Positions 44,902 through 54,148 of a stretch of DNA of 64,000 bases are shown here, piece after piece. This DNA is from Streptomyces sp. A 4/2 (GTDB lineage: Bacteria; Actinomycetota; Actinomycetes; Streptomycetales; Streptomycetaceae). The notes under the pieces are model-generated. The model ran no database searches. It was not told where the DNA came from and saw nothing but the letters and a program-made list of their open reading frames with translations. Each line of letters starts with the position of its first letter. Positions within the stretch are counted from its first letter, which is position 1. Made by a program: the position numbers and the translations under genes. Location of the stretch: the NCBI RefSeq assembly GCF_940670765.1, contig NZ_CALNVW010000036.1, forward strand, positions 42,906 to 106,905. The letters are read 5' to 3'.

Positions 44902-45270
44902 GTGCGCTCTCCGGTGGTGTGACGGGTGGGAGGGGTGGTTCGGCCTCCGAAGCTGTGAGATGCGTTGACGTGCCGTTCCGTTGCGTATGACTCCGTTTGT
45001 TCGGCGGGGTGTTCGGCCAGGTGTGCGGATGTGCGGCTGTCCGTGACGGCGTCGGTGACCGCCCTGTGACTGTGCCTCCGGCCGGCCCGGTCCGGGTCGC
45101 TCCAGATTGTTTAGACTATGCAAAGGTTTCCCTTGCGAAGCACCTGGGTCGGCGCGCCGTTATGGAATCGAGGCCGGGTGTGCGAGCGGGTCCACGGCAG
45201 CCGGGGGGAAGCGCCACGCCCGTGAACCCGCTCATGAAACCGAACACCCCGTAGGGCAGTCTCTGTTTCT
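44902..45270. other. divergent promoter region, no gene
   Basis: 369 bp between the phosphatase and the RCK gene. No supportable ORF. Contains short GT-rich direct repeats at about 44910-44940 and an AT-rich patch near 45108-45130 that could hold the RCK promoter. Confidence 0.4.
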
Positions 45271-47238
45271 GTGTACTCACTCCCGAACCAGAGCCAACCC
45301 GGCGCCGCCGAAGGGCACATGGTCGTCTGCGGTGACGACGGCCTCGCCCACCGGCTCGCCGCCGAGCTGCGCGGTGTCTACCGGGAGCAGGTGACCCTGG
45401 TCGTCCCGCCGGCCGGGGCGGCGGGGGTTCCCGCACGTACCCAGCTCAGCCCGGTCGGCCGGGCCTCCGCGCTCTTCGGGCGGATGTCCGCCGTCGTGGC
45501 CAGGCCGCCCGCCGGGGACCGGGACGCGGTGGCCGACCGGCTCCTCGAAGCACCGGACCTGGACGACGAGGTGCTGCTCCGCGCGGGGGTGGACCAGGCG
45601 TCCGCCCTGGCGCTCGTCCACCAGGACGACGAGGCGAACATCCGGGCCGCGCTCGCCGCCCGCCGCCTCAACCCCCGGCTGCGGCTGGTGATCCGGCTCT
45701 ACAACCGCAAACTCGGCCAGTACCTGGAGGAGTTGCTCGACCAGGCCGCGGCCGTCAGCGCGCCGGAACTGGACCAGGACGCCGTCGACGCGTCCACGAC
45801 CGTTCTCTCGGACGCCGACACCGCGGCCCCTTCGCTCGCCGCGACCGCGGTGGCCGGGACCAGCAAGATCGTCCGGGCCGACGGGCTGCTGCTGCGCGCC
45901 GTCGAACGCATGCCGACCGGACCGGGCGAGGCCGCCGATCCAGGGCTGTGCACCCTGGCGCTGCTCTCCGCGACCGCCAGCGACCCGGCCGGCGCGGACG
46001 GTTCGGACAGCAGCGGCGACGCGGGACCCCAACTGCTGCCCGACGAGGCGTCCGTCCGGGCCGCGGCCGGCCGCGGCACCGTCGTACTCGAAGCCGTCTC
46101 CAACACCGGACCCGCCCTGTCACCGGGGCGGCTGGCGGGCCGGGGCGCACCGCTCGGCCAGGTGTTCTCGCGCCGGCTGCGCTGGTCCCTCCTCGGTGTC
46201 CTCGTCTCGGTGCTCGGCCTGGCCGTCGCCTCCTCGGTGACGACGGGCGACAGCCCCCTGCACGCCGTGTACCTGACGCTCCTCGACCTCTTCGCCATCG
46301 GCGACCCCGCGATCGGCGAACCGACGAGCCGCCAGGTGATCCAGCTGCTGTCCGGGCTGACCGGGCTGTTGCTGCTGCCGGTGCTGATCGCCGCCGTGCT
46401 GGAAGGGCTCGGTACGTTCCGCACCGCGGCCACCCTGCGCCGCCCGCCCCGCGGACTGTCCGGGCACGTCGTCCTGCTCGGCCTGGGCAAGATCGGCTCA
46501 CGTGTCCTGGCGGGGCTGCGGGAGCTGGACATCCCGGTCGTGTGCGTGGAAGCGGACCCGGAGGCGCGCGGTATCGCCCTCGCCCGGCGGCTGCGGGTGC
46601 CGATCGTGATCGGGGACGTCACCACCGAGGGGGTGCTGGAGTCCGCCAAGATCGGGCGGGCCCGCGCCCTGCTGGCGCTCACCAGCGCGGACATCACCAA
46701 CCTGGAGGCGGCGCTGTACGCCCGTACGGTGCAACCCGGCCTCCAGGTGGCGATGCGGCTGTTCGACGACGAATTCGCCTCCGCCGTCTACCGGACCCTG
46801 CGCGCCGCCCATCCGCGGGCCGTCACCCGCAGCCGCAGCGTCTCCTCGCTCGCGGCGCCCGCCTTCGCCGCGGCGATGATGGGCCGGCAGATCCTGGGCG
46901 CCATGCCGGTGGAGCGCCGGGTGCTGCTCTTCGCCGCCGTGGACGTCGCGGGCCATCCGCTGCTGGAGGGCCGCACCCTCGAAGAGGTCTTCCGCCCCGG
47001 CGCCTGGCGGATCCTCGCCCTGGACCTCACGGCCCCGGCCGACCGCCGCGCCGACCTGTCCGTACCGCGTTCCCCGGACGACGGGGCACACCGTGCCGAA
47101 CTGGTCTGGAACCTGCCGCAGAGCTACGTCCTGCGCGCCGAGGACCGGGTGGTCATCGCGGGCACCCGCCAAGGGCTCGCGGACCTGCTGGGCAGGCGGC
47201 AGCCCGCGCGCGACGGGGGTTCCGCGACGGGCCGCTGA
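45271..47238 (+). CDS. double-RCK (TrkA-type) ion channel-like protein
   Basis: 655 residues from GTG 45271. Domain order: RCK/TrkA-N-like part at about 15-160 (HMVVCGDDGLAHRLAAEL), an Ala/Gly/Pro-rich acidic linker, two membrane helices at about 308-330 and 370-395 (LLGVLVSVLGLAVASS and LLSGLTGLLLLPVLIAAVLEG) with a pore-like loop (LTLLDLFAIGDPAIGEP), then a second RCK domain with the clear Rossmann motif VVLLGLGKIGSRVLAGL at about 408. The layout fits the CASTOR/POLLUX-like group of ion channels regulated by nucleotide binding. Ion selectivity unknown. Confidence 0.82.
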   Translation: MYSLPNQSQPGAAEGHMVVCGDDGLAHRLAAELRGVYREQVTLVVPPAGAAGVPARTQLSPVGRASALFGRMSAVVARPPAGDRDAVADRLLEAPDLDDEVLLRAGVDQASALALVHQDDEANIRAALAARRLNPRLRLVIRLYNRKLGQYLEELLDQAAAVSAPELDQDAVDASTTVLSDADTAAPSLAATAVAGTSKIVRADGLLLRAVERMPTGPGEAADPGLCTLALLSATASDPAGADGSDSSGDAGPQLLPDEASVRAAAGRGTVVLEAVSNTGPALSPGRLAGRGAPLGQVFSRRLRWSLLGVLVSVLGLAVASSVTTGDSPLHAVYLTLLDLFAIGDPAIGEPTSRQVIQLLSGLTGLLLLPVLIAAVLEGLGTFRTAATLRRPPRGLSGHVVLLGLGKIGSRVLAGLRELDIPVVCVEADPEARGIALARRLRVPIVIGDVTTEGVLESAKIGRARALLALTSADITNLEAALYARTVQPGLQVAMRLFDDEFASAVYRTLRAAHPRAVTRSRSVSSLAAPAFAAAMMGRQILGAMPVERRVLLFAAVDVAGHPLLEGRTLEEVFRPGAWRILALDLTAPADRRADLSVPRSPDDGAHRAELVWNLPQSYVLRAEDRVVIAGTRQGLADLLGRRQPARDGGSATGR

Positions 47239-47417
47239 CCGGCGCCGGTGCCGTACCGGGCCCCTGCCCCGCGCCGTACGGGACCCCTGCCCCCGGCCTC
47301 ACCCCTTCGGCCGCGCCCCCGCTTCACCCGATCGGCCGCGCCCCGGTGGTCGCCCGTACGCCGCCCGGCCAGGCTCGGAACCCCGCGCCCCGGGTGCGCG
47401 GCTGAGAGGAGCCCGAA

Positions 47418-48770
47418 GTGACTGAGCTCTCCGACCTCGCCGCCGAGGCGTACGTCTACGGGTACCCGCTGGTCTTCGACCTGTCGATGGTCTCGACCGC
47501 CCTGCACAAGGGGTTCGGTTCGCTGCCGTCCGCGGCCTTCAACGAGTTCGCGCACTCCTCCCGGCTCGCCACCCCGGAAGCGCACTTCGTGTCGGTGAAC
47601 AACGACACGGTGTACTCGGTCGCACAACTCGACCTCTCCGGCGGCCCGGTGCTGCTGCACGTACCGGACACGCTCGGTGCGTACTACGTCCTCCAGTTCA
47701 TCGACGCGTGGAGCAACAACTTCGCCTACGTCGGCCGCCGCGCGACCGGAACCGGTGAGGGCAAGTGGCTGATCGTGCCGCCCGGCTGGGCGGGCGAGGT
47801 GCCCGACGAGGTGACCGGGGTGATCGACGCGCCGACCAGCGTCGTCACCATCGCCGGGCGCCAGGCCTGCGACGGGCCCGCCGACCTGCCCCGCGTCCAC
47901 GGGCTCCAGCAGCGGCTGCACCTCAAGGTCCTCGAAGCGGTGATGCACCGCACCGGTCTGCCCGCGATCGACCACGAGGTGCCGCCCACCCTGCAGTTCT
48001 TCGAGAAGCTCAGGGTCTGGATGGCGGCCTTCCCGCCGTCCGCCGACGACCGTGCGTACCAGGACCGTTTCCAGCTGCTGGGGGTGCTGGAGGAGGGACC
48101 GTCGCCGTACGTCCGGCCCGACCCGGCGCTGGTACGCGGGCTCGCCGAGGGACTGAAGCAGGGCACCGAGTTCGTCGAGCGGGCGAGCCGGCCCGCCGAG
48201 GACGGCAGCCGGACGCCGGGGGCGTGGGAGATGAACCCGCATCTCTTCGACTACAACCTCGACTGGTTCGGGGTGGGCACGATCGACTCCCCGGAGTGGC
48301 GGATCGCCGACCGCGGGGCGTCGTACCTGACCAGGGCGGTCGCGGCCCGGACCGGGCTGTGGGGCAACCACGGCTACGAAGCGGTCTACGCCCACACCTA
48401 CGAGGACGCCGAAGGCCAGTGGCTCAACGGCTCCAAGAGCTACACGCTGCGCTTCGCCCAGCTGCCGCCCGTGCGGTCCTTCTGGTCGGTGACCATGTAC
48501 GACACCCCGCACTTCTACCTCGTCGACAACCCGGCCGAGCGGTACTCGATCGGGGACCGGACACCGGGACTCGTGTACGGCGACGACGGCTCACTGACGG
48601 TGTACATCCAGCGGGACCGCCCCACCGACCCGGTCGAGGCCGCCAACTGGCTGCCCGCGCCGGCCGGGGACTTCCGGCCGATGCTCCGGCTGTACACCCC
48701 CGAGCAGTCCGTTCTGGACGGGAGTTACGAGATCCCGCGCATCGAGGTCCGGCGGCCCGCCGGAGGGTGA
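47418..48770 (+). CDS. DUF1254/DUF1214 domain protein
   Basis: 450 residues from GTG 47418, RBS GAGAGGAG. N-terminal DUF1254 (YGYPLVFDLSMVSTALHKGFGS, then SVNNDTVYSVAQLDLSGGPVLLHVPD), C-terminal DUF1214 (GSKSYTLRFAQLPPVRSFWSVTMYD, then YSIGDRTPGL). No signal peptide is evident. The function is not established for this family. It is not obviously linked to its neighbours. Confidence 0.88.
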   Translation: MTELSDLAAEAYVYGYPLVFDLSMVSTALHKGFGSLPSAAFNEFAHSSRLATPEAHFVSVNNDTVYSVAQLDLSGGPVLLHVPDTLGAYYVLQFIDAWSNNFAYVGRRATGTGEGKWLIVPPGWAGEVPDEVTGVIDAPTSVVTIAGRQACDGPADLPRVHGLQQRLHLKVLEAVMHRTGLPAIDHEVPPTLQFFEKLRVWMAAFPPSADDRAYQDRFQLLGVLEEGPSPYVRPDPALVRGLAEGLKQGTEFVERASRPAEDGSRTPGAWEMNPHLFDYNLDWFGVGTIDSPEWRIADRGASYLTRAVAARTGLWGNHGYEAVYAHTYEDAEGQWLNGSKSYTLRFAQLPPVRSFWSVTMYDTPHFYLVDNPAERYSIGDRTPGLVYGDDGSLTVYIQRDRPTDPVEAANWLPAPAGDFRPMLRLYTPEQSVLDGSYEIPRIEVRRPAGG

Positions 48771-48795
48771 CGCGACCGGCTGCGGCCACTCACCC

Positions 48796-48890
48796 CGGCG
48801 GGACCGGCCGGTCCCCGGCACTCGCGGCCCGGTCCCCGGCACTCGCGGCCCGAACGCCTGACACTCGTGGCCCGAACGCGTGACACTTGA
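48796..48890. repeat. short imperfect tandem repeats
   Basis: Four degenerate copies of a roughly 21-bp unit GGTCCCCGGCACTCGCGGCCC, drifting to GAACGCGTGACACTTGAGG. They lie between DUF1254 and DUF2277 genes. Probably neutral. Confidence 0.7.
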
Positions 48891-48893
48891 GGC

Positions 48894-49115
48894 ATGTGCC
48901 GCAGTATCAAGACCCTCCGCCCGCCCGTTCTCCCCGAAGCAGCCACCGAGGAGGAGATCAGGGCAGCCGCGCTCCAGTACGTACGGAAGGTCTCGGGGTT
49001 CCGGGCGCCCGCCGCACACAACCGTGAGGTGTTCGACCGGGCCGTGGACGAGATCGCCGGGGCGACGCAGCGGCTGCTCGCGGATCTGGAGGTACGCGGG
49101 GCCGCGAAGCCGTGA
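48894..49115 (+). CDS. DUF2277 family protein
   Basis: 73 residues. MCRSIKTLRPPVLPEAATEEEIRAAALQYVRKVSGF is the conserved DUF2277 start, and a helical tail ends it. Found widely in actinobacteria, function unknown. Confidence 0.88.
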   Translation: MCRSIKTLRPPVLPEAATEEEIRAAALQYVRKVSGFRAPAAHNREVFDRAVDEIAGATQRLLADLEVRGAAKP

Positions 49116-49210
49116 CCGGCGCGGCCGGGCGCCCGTGCGGCGAAGCCGGTCCCGGCTCGGGGCGGGCGCCGGGGGCTCCGGGGTTCTGCAGGGTTCTGCG
49201 GGGTGATGTC

Positions 49211-49837
49211 CTAGGAAGCGGTGACGGGCGTCGCGGGGCGCCGTATGAGCAGCGCCGCCACCGAGCCCGCGCCGAACAGCGCGAGCAGCGACACCGCCGT
49301 GCCCAGCCAGCTCGCGCCGAGCCACTGACCGCCGAAGTATCCGAGACCCACGCTGTAACCCGCCCAGGCCACGCCCGCCAGGGCCGACCAGGGCAGGAAC
49401 TCCTTCGCCCTGCGGTGCGCGGCGCCCGCGCCGAGCGAGACGACCGAGCGGCCCGCGGGCGCGAAACGCGCTATGACGACGAGCAGCCCGCCGCCCCGGG
49501 CGAGCGCCGTGCCGAGACGGTCCTGCGCGGCGGTCAGCCGGCGGGAACGGGCGATGGCCCGGTCCAGGCGCTCACCACCGCGCCAGGCCAGCCGGTACGC
49601 GACCAGATCACCCAGAACCGAGGCGGCTGCCGCGCAGGCCGTGAGGATCAGCAGGTCCGGGACGTTGTGCGGGACCTGCCCGGCCACGGTGGTGGAGCCC
49701 GCCGCCGCGCCGGTGGCCGCGGTGATCACCAGGACTCCGCTGGGCAGTATCGGCACGAAGACATCGAGGACGACGGAGAGCGCGACCACGGCATAGATCC
49801 ATGGACTGTCGGTCAGTGACCGCACACTCTCGAACAC
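49211..49837 (-). CDS. DedA family membrane protein
   Basis: 208 residues from GTG 49837 (RBS GGGGAG). Membrane helices with VPILPSGVLVITAATGAAAG near the N-terminus, then GDLVAYRLAWRGGERLDRAIARS, RFAPAGRSVVSLGAGAA and a final helix. The F/RxxPxGR-type motif is that of DedA/SNARE-associated proteins, which flip lipid carriers such as undecaprenyl phosphate. GTG at 49906 region would add 23 residues, but it lacks an RBS. Confidence 0.87.
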   Translation of the reverse strand: MFESVRSLTDSPWIYAVVALSVVLDVFVPILPSGVLVITAATGAAAGSTTVAGQVPHNVPDLLILTACAAAASVLGDLVAYRLAWRGGERLDRAIARSRRLTAAQDRLGTALARGGGLLVVIARFAPAGRSVVSLGAGAAHRRAKEFLPWSALAGVAWAGYSVGLGYFGGQWLGASWLGTAVSLLALFGAGSVAALLIRRPATPVTAS

Positions 49838-50108
49838 TCGGACTCCCCGGCTCGTCAACAAGGCCGCGGCGTCGCAGGAGAGCAGCAGGTGCGGCAGTAC
49901 AGCCATACAGCGTACGCGTGGAGTTTCCGCCGGGTTCCCCCGGGGCGGGTGATGTTCGACAGATCACGTTCACTCGTACGGGTTGTCCTCGCGCGGGTTT
50001 CGCCGCCGCGCCCCCGGGCCGGGGCCGCACAGCATTCGATGAGCGGGCGGTGCCGCCGATCGGTGCGGCAGTCGCGGAAGCAGTCGGCAGAGCGACAAGG
50101 AGCGGACG

Positions 50109-50648
50109 ATGGTGGCAGGCGTACTGGCCGGAGCGGCGGCGCTGGCGATGCTGACGGGCGGGGGCGCCGGGAACGTGCCCGCGGGGACGTACTGGCAGCG
50201 GGTCCACGCGCAGTTCGCGCCGCCCTCGGCGTTCATCGCTTCGCCGGCGGTGACGTACGACATGGAGCGGGTGCCCGCCGCGGCCGGGATCGTGGTCGAA
50301 CAGTCCACGGATGCCTCGGGGACACGGATCACGGCGCGGTTGACGGGGCTGAACCCCCGGCGTGCGTACGGCATGGACGTCCACACCGGGACCTGCGGCA
50401 GCACGCCCGGCTCCGCGGGGTCCCGGTACCGGGACGCCGGGAGCCCGGCGGGTCCGGCCGGCCGGATGCCGCTGGACTTCACCACCGACGCGAAGGGCGG
50501 TGCGACCGTGACCGCGTGGCGCGGCTGGAACTTCCGTCCCGGCGGGGCCGGTTCGGTCGTGATCCACCCGACGCGGCACGGCGAGGGGGACCGTGCGGCC
50601 TGCTTCGCGGTGCCCTTCGGGCCGGTGGCCGGACCGTCCGTGAGGTGA
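50109..50648 (+). CDS. Cu/Zn-SOD-like secreted protein with reduced metal ligands
   Basis: 179 residues. The N-terminus MVAGVLAGAAALAMLTGGGAG is a short export signal. The core GTRITARLTGLNPRRAYGMDVHTGTCG, then FTTDAKGGATVTAWRGWNF and VVIHPTRHG, follows the SodC beta-barrel. Only one His of the usual HxH copper pair is present (DVHTGTC), so dismutase activity is doubtful. Two Cys (TGTC and AACFAVPF) could form the conserved disulfide. It may instead bind copper or be structural. Confidence 0.7.
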   Translation: MVAGVLAGAAALAMLTGGGAGNVPAGTYWQRVHAQFAPPSAFIASPAVTYDMERVPAAAGIVVEQSTDASGTRITARLTGLNPRRAYGMDVHTGTCGSTPGSAGSRYRDAGSPAGPAGRMPLDFTTDAKGGATVTAWRGWNFRPGGAGSVVIHPTRHGEGDRAACFAVPFGPVAGPSVR

Positions 50649-50655
50649 CACGGGA

Positions 50656-50693
50656 GTGCCCGGTCCGGCAGGGCGTTCCACCGGACCGGGCAC
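50656..50693. terminator. bidirectional hairpin terminator
   Basis: GTGCCCGGTCCGG/CCGGACCGGGCAC, 13-bp stem and 12-nt loop, between convergent genes. Confidence 0.8.
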
Positions 50694-50717
50694 CGTCCGT
50701 CACCGAGGAGGATGGTT

Positions 50718-51359
50718 TCAGCAGCCGTTCAGGACGCCCTGGAGCGCGGTCTTCTCGGCCGAGTCGACGGTGAGCTTGTAGTAGTGCTTCACCTCCACCC
50801 ACGCCCGGACGTAGGTGCACTTGTAACTGGCCAGCGGCGGGAGCCACTTGGCCGGGTCCTTGTCGCCCTTGGACTGGTTGACGTTGTCGGTCACGGCGAT
50901 GAGCTGCGGGCGGGTCAGGTCGTTGGCGAACGCCTGCCGCTGCGCGGTGGTCCAGGCGCTGGCGCCCGAGCGCCAGGCTTCGGCGAGCGGGACCATGTGG
51001 TCGATATCCACGTCGGACGACGCCGTCCAGTTGGCGCCGTCGTACTCGGAGTGCCAATTACCGCTGGTGGCCGCGCAACTGGAGCTCTGCACCACATCGG
51101 TGCCGTCGCGCTTGAGTACCACTTCGCGGGTGTCGCAGGTGCCGGACTGGATGATCCAGTGCGGGAACTTGGCGCGGCTGTAGCCGTCGGACGAGCCCTC
51201 GGCCGCGACGGTGAGGGAGCTGAGATAGGTGCGGGCGGTGGCCGCGGACACCGGAGTGGGCAGGGCCGCCTGGGCGGCGGGGGCGGTGACGAGACCGGCG
51301 AGCGTGAGACCTGCGGTCGCGGCGAGAACAGCTATTCGACGCGCGTAGACACCTGACAT
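50718..51359 (-). CDS. secreted HNH endonuclease family protein (DUF1524)
   Basis: 213 residues from ATG 51359. Signal peptide to about residue 31 (ends APAAQA). The catalytic HNH/DUF1524 motif is VDIDHMVPLAEAWRSG with the double Asp-His, followed by NVNQSKGDKDPAKWLPP. Two Cys pairs could be disulfides. It is probably an exported nuclease for nutrient DNA. Confidence 0.9.
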   Translation of the reverse strand: MSGVYARRIAVLAATAGLTLAGLVTAPAAQAALPTPVSAATARTYLSSLTVAAEGSSDGYSRAKFPHWIIQSGTCDTREVVLKRDGTDVVQSSSCAATSGNWHSEYDGANWTASSDVDIDHMVPLAEAWRSGASAWTTAQRQAFANDLTRPQLIAVTDNVNQSKGDKDPAKWLPPLASYKCTYVRAWVEVKHYYKLTVDSAEKTALQGVLNGC

Positions 51360-51535
51360 GTGAACTCCCGTGGGGTGGAGTGGCGTTGGCCGCTCTGGTT
51401 GGGACATCGTGGCGGCGCCGGATTGCCGTGGGGTGGGCGCCAGGTAACAGAGTGGCGACATGCGCACGTCACATCAAGAGCTGTGGCGAGGTTTGACGTG
51501 TCCACAGATCTTCCGGATGACCGTACGGTTGGCGC

Positions 51536-52425
51536 GTGTTGCTACCCGTCAACCTCGCGCTGGGAATCACCCTCGGTGCACTCCTGCTGGTCGCGGCCCT
51601 GGTGGCCGCCCTCGCCAGGCTCGACCGCGCCCGCGAGATCCTGACCGCGGGGCTCCGGGCGGCGGTTCAACTCGGGGCCGTAGCACTTTTGATCGGCTGG
51701 GTCGTCCGATCGGGGCTGTCGTTCGGCTTCGTGGCGCTGATGTACGCGGTGGCGGTACGGACGGCGGGCCGCCGCATCACCCGGAACGGGACCTGGTGGT
51801 GGGCGGCCGTGCCGATCGCGGCCGGGGTCTTCCCGGTGGTGGCGGTGCTGCTGCTGACCGGGCTCGTGCCGGTGCGGGGGATCGCGGTCATCCCGATCAC
51901 CGGGATCCTCATCGGCGGCGCGCTCACCGCGACCGTGCTCGGCGGCCGTCGTGCCCTCGACGAACTGACGGTGCGCGCGGGCGAGGTCGAGGCCGGGATG
52001 GCGCTGGGTCTGCTCGACCGCGAGGCCCGGCTGGAGATAGCCAGGCCGGCCGCGTCCGACGCGCTGCTGCCGGGGCTCGACCAGACCAGGACTGTGGGCC
52101 TGGTCACTCTCCCAGGTGCTTGAGACCGGCGGGCAATTGGGGGGCGGCGTCGCGGGGTCTGGCACGCACGCTCGCCGCGTTGTCGTCAATCACCATGGCT
52201 CCGCCATGCCTCAATCCTCCGCCTTGCGACCGCACGCACCAGACCTCGCTCCTTCACCCACCCCCCAATTGCCCGCCGGTCTTCGTCGGCATGCTGCTGA
52301 GCGGATCCTCCCCGCTGCTGGCCGGGGCCGTGCAGCTGTTCGTGCTGGTCGCGCTCTGTGTGGTGCAGGTGGTGTCGGTCGCCCTGGTGCTGGAGCTGGT
52401 GGCCCGGGGGCGGCTGCGCCGATGA
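51536..52425 (+). pseudogene. UPF0014/FetB-like ABC permease interrupted by a MITE
   Basis: The gene starts at GTG 51536 and reads MLLPVNLALGITLGALLLVAALVAALARLD, then ...GLVTLPGA, followed by a TGA at 52121-52123. The same protein resumes at 52282 with FVGMLLSGSSPLLAGAVQLF... and ends at 52425. The family has LVTLPGAFVGMLL as one conserved block, so removing 161 bp restores the frame. The truncated product lacks the last about 48 residues, including the final helix or helices. FetB-like permeases are linked to iron or metal export. No ATPase partner is adjacent. Confidence 0.9.
52121..52281. mobile_element. 161-bp MITE with 22-bp perfect terminal inverted repeats
   Basis: The ends AGACCGGCGGGC.../...GCCCGCCGGTCT are perfect inverted repeats of 22 bp (52123-52144 and 52261-52282). 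The interior is an imperfect palindrome centred on CATGGC-TCC-GCCATG at 52194-52208. It has no ORF. A long target duplication is not visible (at most one T). Its transposase must be supplied from elsewhere. Confidence 0.85.
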
Positions 52426-52449
52426 GCCGGTGCCGTACCCTGTACGGAG

Positions 52450-52570
52450 CAGAAGGGGAGTAGCTCTTCGCCGGAACGTCGACATACTGCCGAACCTCGG
52501 TTCGGCCGGCGCCCGGAGGCGGATCTTCTTGGAGACCCGCCAGCGAGACCTTCGGCCGCAGTGTCCTGTT
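52450..52570 (+). ncRNA. yybP-ykoY (manganese) riboswitch
   Basis: The segment has the conserved blocks of the family: AAGGGGAGTAGCTCTTCGCC near its 5' end, GACATACTGC, a GCCGAA/TTCGGC hairpin, a GGCGG/CCGCC hairpin, and the closing CGAGACCTTCGGCCGCAGTG. It stands just upstream of a GDT1-type manganese/calcium exporter, the classical target. Mn2+ binding would switch the gene on. Confidence 0.8.
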
Positions 52571-52657
52571 GACGCTGCCGTGCCGAAGCGACCCCTTGTT
52601 CCACGAGTTCAGGTCCTCTCGGCGCGGGCAGCCCGTACCGATTGAGGAAATCAACCC

Positions 52658-53239
52658 GTGATCAGCTTCACGATCCTGGCGATCACCTTCGGCGTGGTCT
52701 TTCTCGCCGAACTCCCCGACAAGACCGCTCTCGCCGGTCTGATGCTCGGCACCCGCTACCGCGCCTCGTACGTCTTCGTCGGCGTCGCGGCGGCCTTCGC
52801 CGTCCATGTGGCCCTCGCCATCGCCGCGGGCAGCGTCCTGACGCTGATCCCGCACCGGCTGCTCCAGGCGATCGTCGGCGCGCTGTTCCTGGCGGGCGCG
52901 GCGATGCTGCTCTTCAAGAAGGACGACGAGGAGGAAGAGGTCAAGGCCCCCGCCGACCAGTCCTTCTGGAAGGTGGCCGGGGCCGGCTTCATGCTGATTC
53001 TCGTCGCCGAGTTCGGTGACCTGACGCAGATCATGACGGCCAACCTGGCCGCCCGTTACGACAGCCCGGTCTCGGTCGGCATCGGTGCCGTGCTCGCCCT
53101 GTGGGCGGTCGGCGGCCTGGGGATCCTCGGTGGCCGCAAGCTGATGAAGCACGTGCCGCTGAAGCTGATCACGAAGATCGCGGCCGGTCTGATGCTGGTG
53201 CTCGCGGGATTCAGCCTGTACGAGGCGATCGCGGGCTGA
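52658..53239 (+). CDS. GDT1/TMEM165 (UPF0016) family cation exporter
   Basis: 193 residues, six membrane helices. Both signature motifs E-x-x-D-K/L-T are present: LAELPDKTALAGL in helix I and VAEFGDLTQIMT in helix IV, separated by an acidic loop (KKDDEEEEVKAPAD). Family members export Mn2+ or Ca2+ in exchange for protons. The riboswitch upstream points to manganese. It starts at GTG 52658. Confidence 0.92.
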   Translation: MISFTILAITFGVVFLAELPDKTALAGLMLGTRYRASYVFVGVAAAFAVHVALAIAAGSVLTLIPHRLLQAIVGALFLAGAAMLLFKKDDEEEEVKAPADQSFWKVAGAGFMLILVAEFGDLTQIMTANLAARYDSPVSVGIGAVLALWAVGGLGILGGRKLMKHVPLKLITKIAAGLMLVLAGFSLYEAIAG

Positions 53240-53245
53240 GCGGCT

Positions 53246-53293
53246 TCACGGCCTGACACCGCGGAGGACCGGCCCCGGGATGTCAGGCCGTGA
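53246..53293. terminator. hairpin terminator between convergent genes
   Basis: TCACGGCCTGACA/TGTCAGGCCGTGA, 13-bp stem with a 22-nt loop. It overlaps the end of the HAD gene. Confidence 0.7.
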
Positions 53294-53936
53294 CGTGCAC
53301 CCGCAGCGTGCCGTCGTCCGCCCGCTCGACGCGGATCTGCGTCAGGTCCCGCACCTGGGCGGCCGGTGCGTGTGCGGCGGCCCGCGGGCCGACACCCACC
53401 ACGCGCATACCCGCCGCGTGCCCCGCGGCGATCCCCGCCCCCGAGTCCTCGAAGACGATGCAGTCGGCGGGGGCGAAGCCCAGGGAGGCCGCGCCCTTGA
53501 GGAAGCCCTCCGGGTCCGGCTTGCTGGCGCCGACGCTCTCCGCCGTGATCCGGATCTCCGGCATGCGCACCCCGGCGGCCGTCATCCGGGCCTGCGCCAG
53601 CCGCTCGTCGGCCGAGGTGACCAGGGCGTGCGGAAGGCCGACCAGCGCGTCCATGAAGGCCGGAGCGCCGGGGACCGGGACCACTCCTTCGGTGTCCGCG
53701 GTCTCCAGGGCGAGCATCCTGCGGTTGTCCGCGTAGTTCTCCTCGACCGGGCGATCCGGGAGGAGTACGGCCATGGTCGCGTACCCCTGGCGGCCGTGGA
53801 CGACCTTGAGCGCCTCGTGCGGGTCCAGCCCGTGGTCGACGGCCCAGCGGTGCCAGATGCGCTCGACGACGGCGTCGGAGTTCACGAGGGTGCCGTCCAT
53901 GTCGAGCAGCAGCGCGCGGGCGGTCAGCACGGTCAT
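53283..53936 (-). CDS. HAD superfamily phosphatase (beta-phosphoglucomutase-like)
   Basis: 217 residues from ATG 53936 (MTVLTARALLLDMDGTLVNS). Motif I is DMDGTLV, motif II LVTSADERLAQ, motif III SKPDPEGFLKGA and motif IV FEDSGAGIAAGHAAGM. The helical cap between motifs I and II places it with the sugar-phosphatase and glycerol-3-phosphatase subgroup. Substrate not deducible. Confidence 0.9.
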   Translation of the reverse strand: MTVLTARALLLDMDGTLVNSDAVVERIWHRWAVDHGLDPHEALKVVHGRQGYATMAVLLPDRPVEENYADNRRMLALETADTEGVVPVPGAPAFMDALVGLPHALVTSADERLAQARMTAAGVRMPEIRITAESVGASKPDPEGFLKGAASLGFAPADCIVFEDSGAGIAAGHAAGMRVVGVGPRAAAHAPAAQVRDLTQIRVERADDGTLRVHVTA

Positions 53937-53948
53937 CAGGGCTCCAGG

Positions 53949-54005
53949 GGCGCGGAAGAAGCAATGGCGCGGAAGAAGAAACGGCGCGGAAGGAAGAAAC
54001 AAGGC
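53949..54005. repeat. GGCGCGGAAGAAG tandem repeat
   Basis: Three imperfect copies of a 16-18 bp purine-rich unit upstream of the HAD gene. Also nothing else in 53937-54148 except the unit and a GC-rich spacer. Confidence 0.7.
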
Positions 54006-54148
54006 GGTCCCGCCCGCCGGTCAGGGAGTACGGGCGGAACCACTTTGTTTCAGCAGGGTACAAAAAGTGGCGCGGTCTGCGCCAGCCGCCCTGGTCACTG
54101 CGGCGCGGCAGCTCCGTGGTACACGGCCGGACGTCGTCGGGCCGCTGC

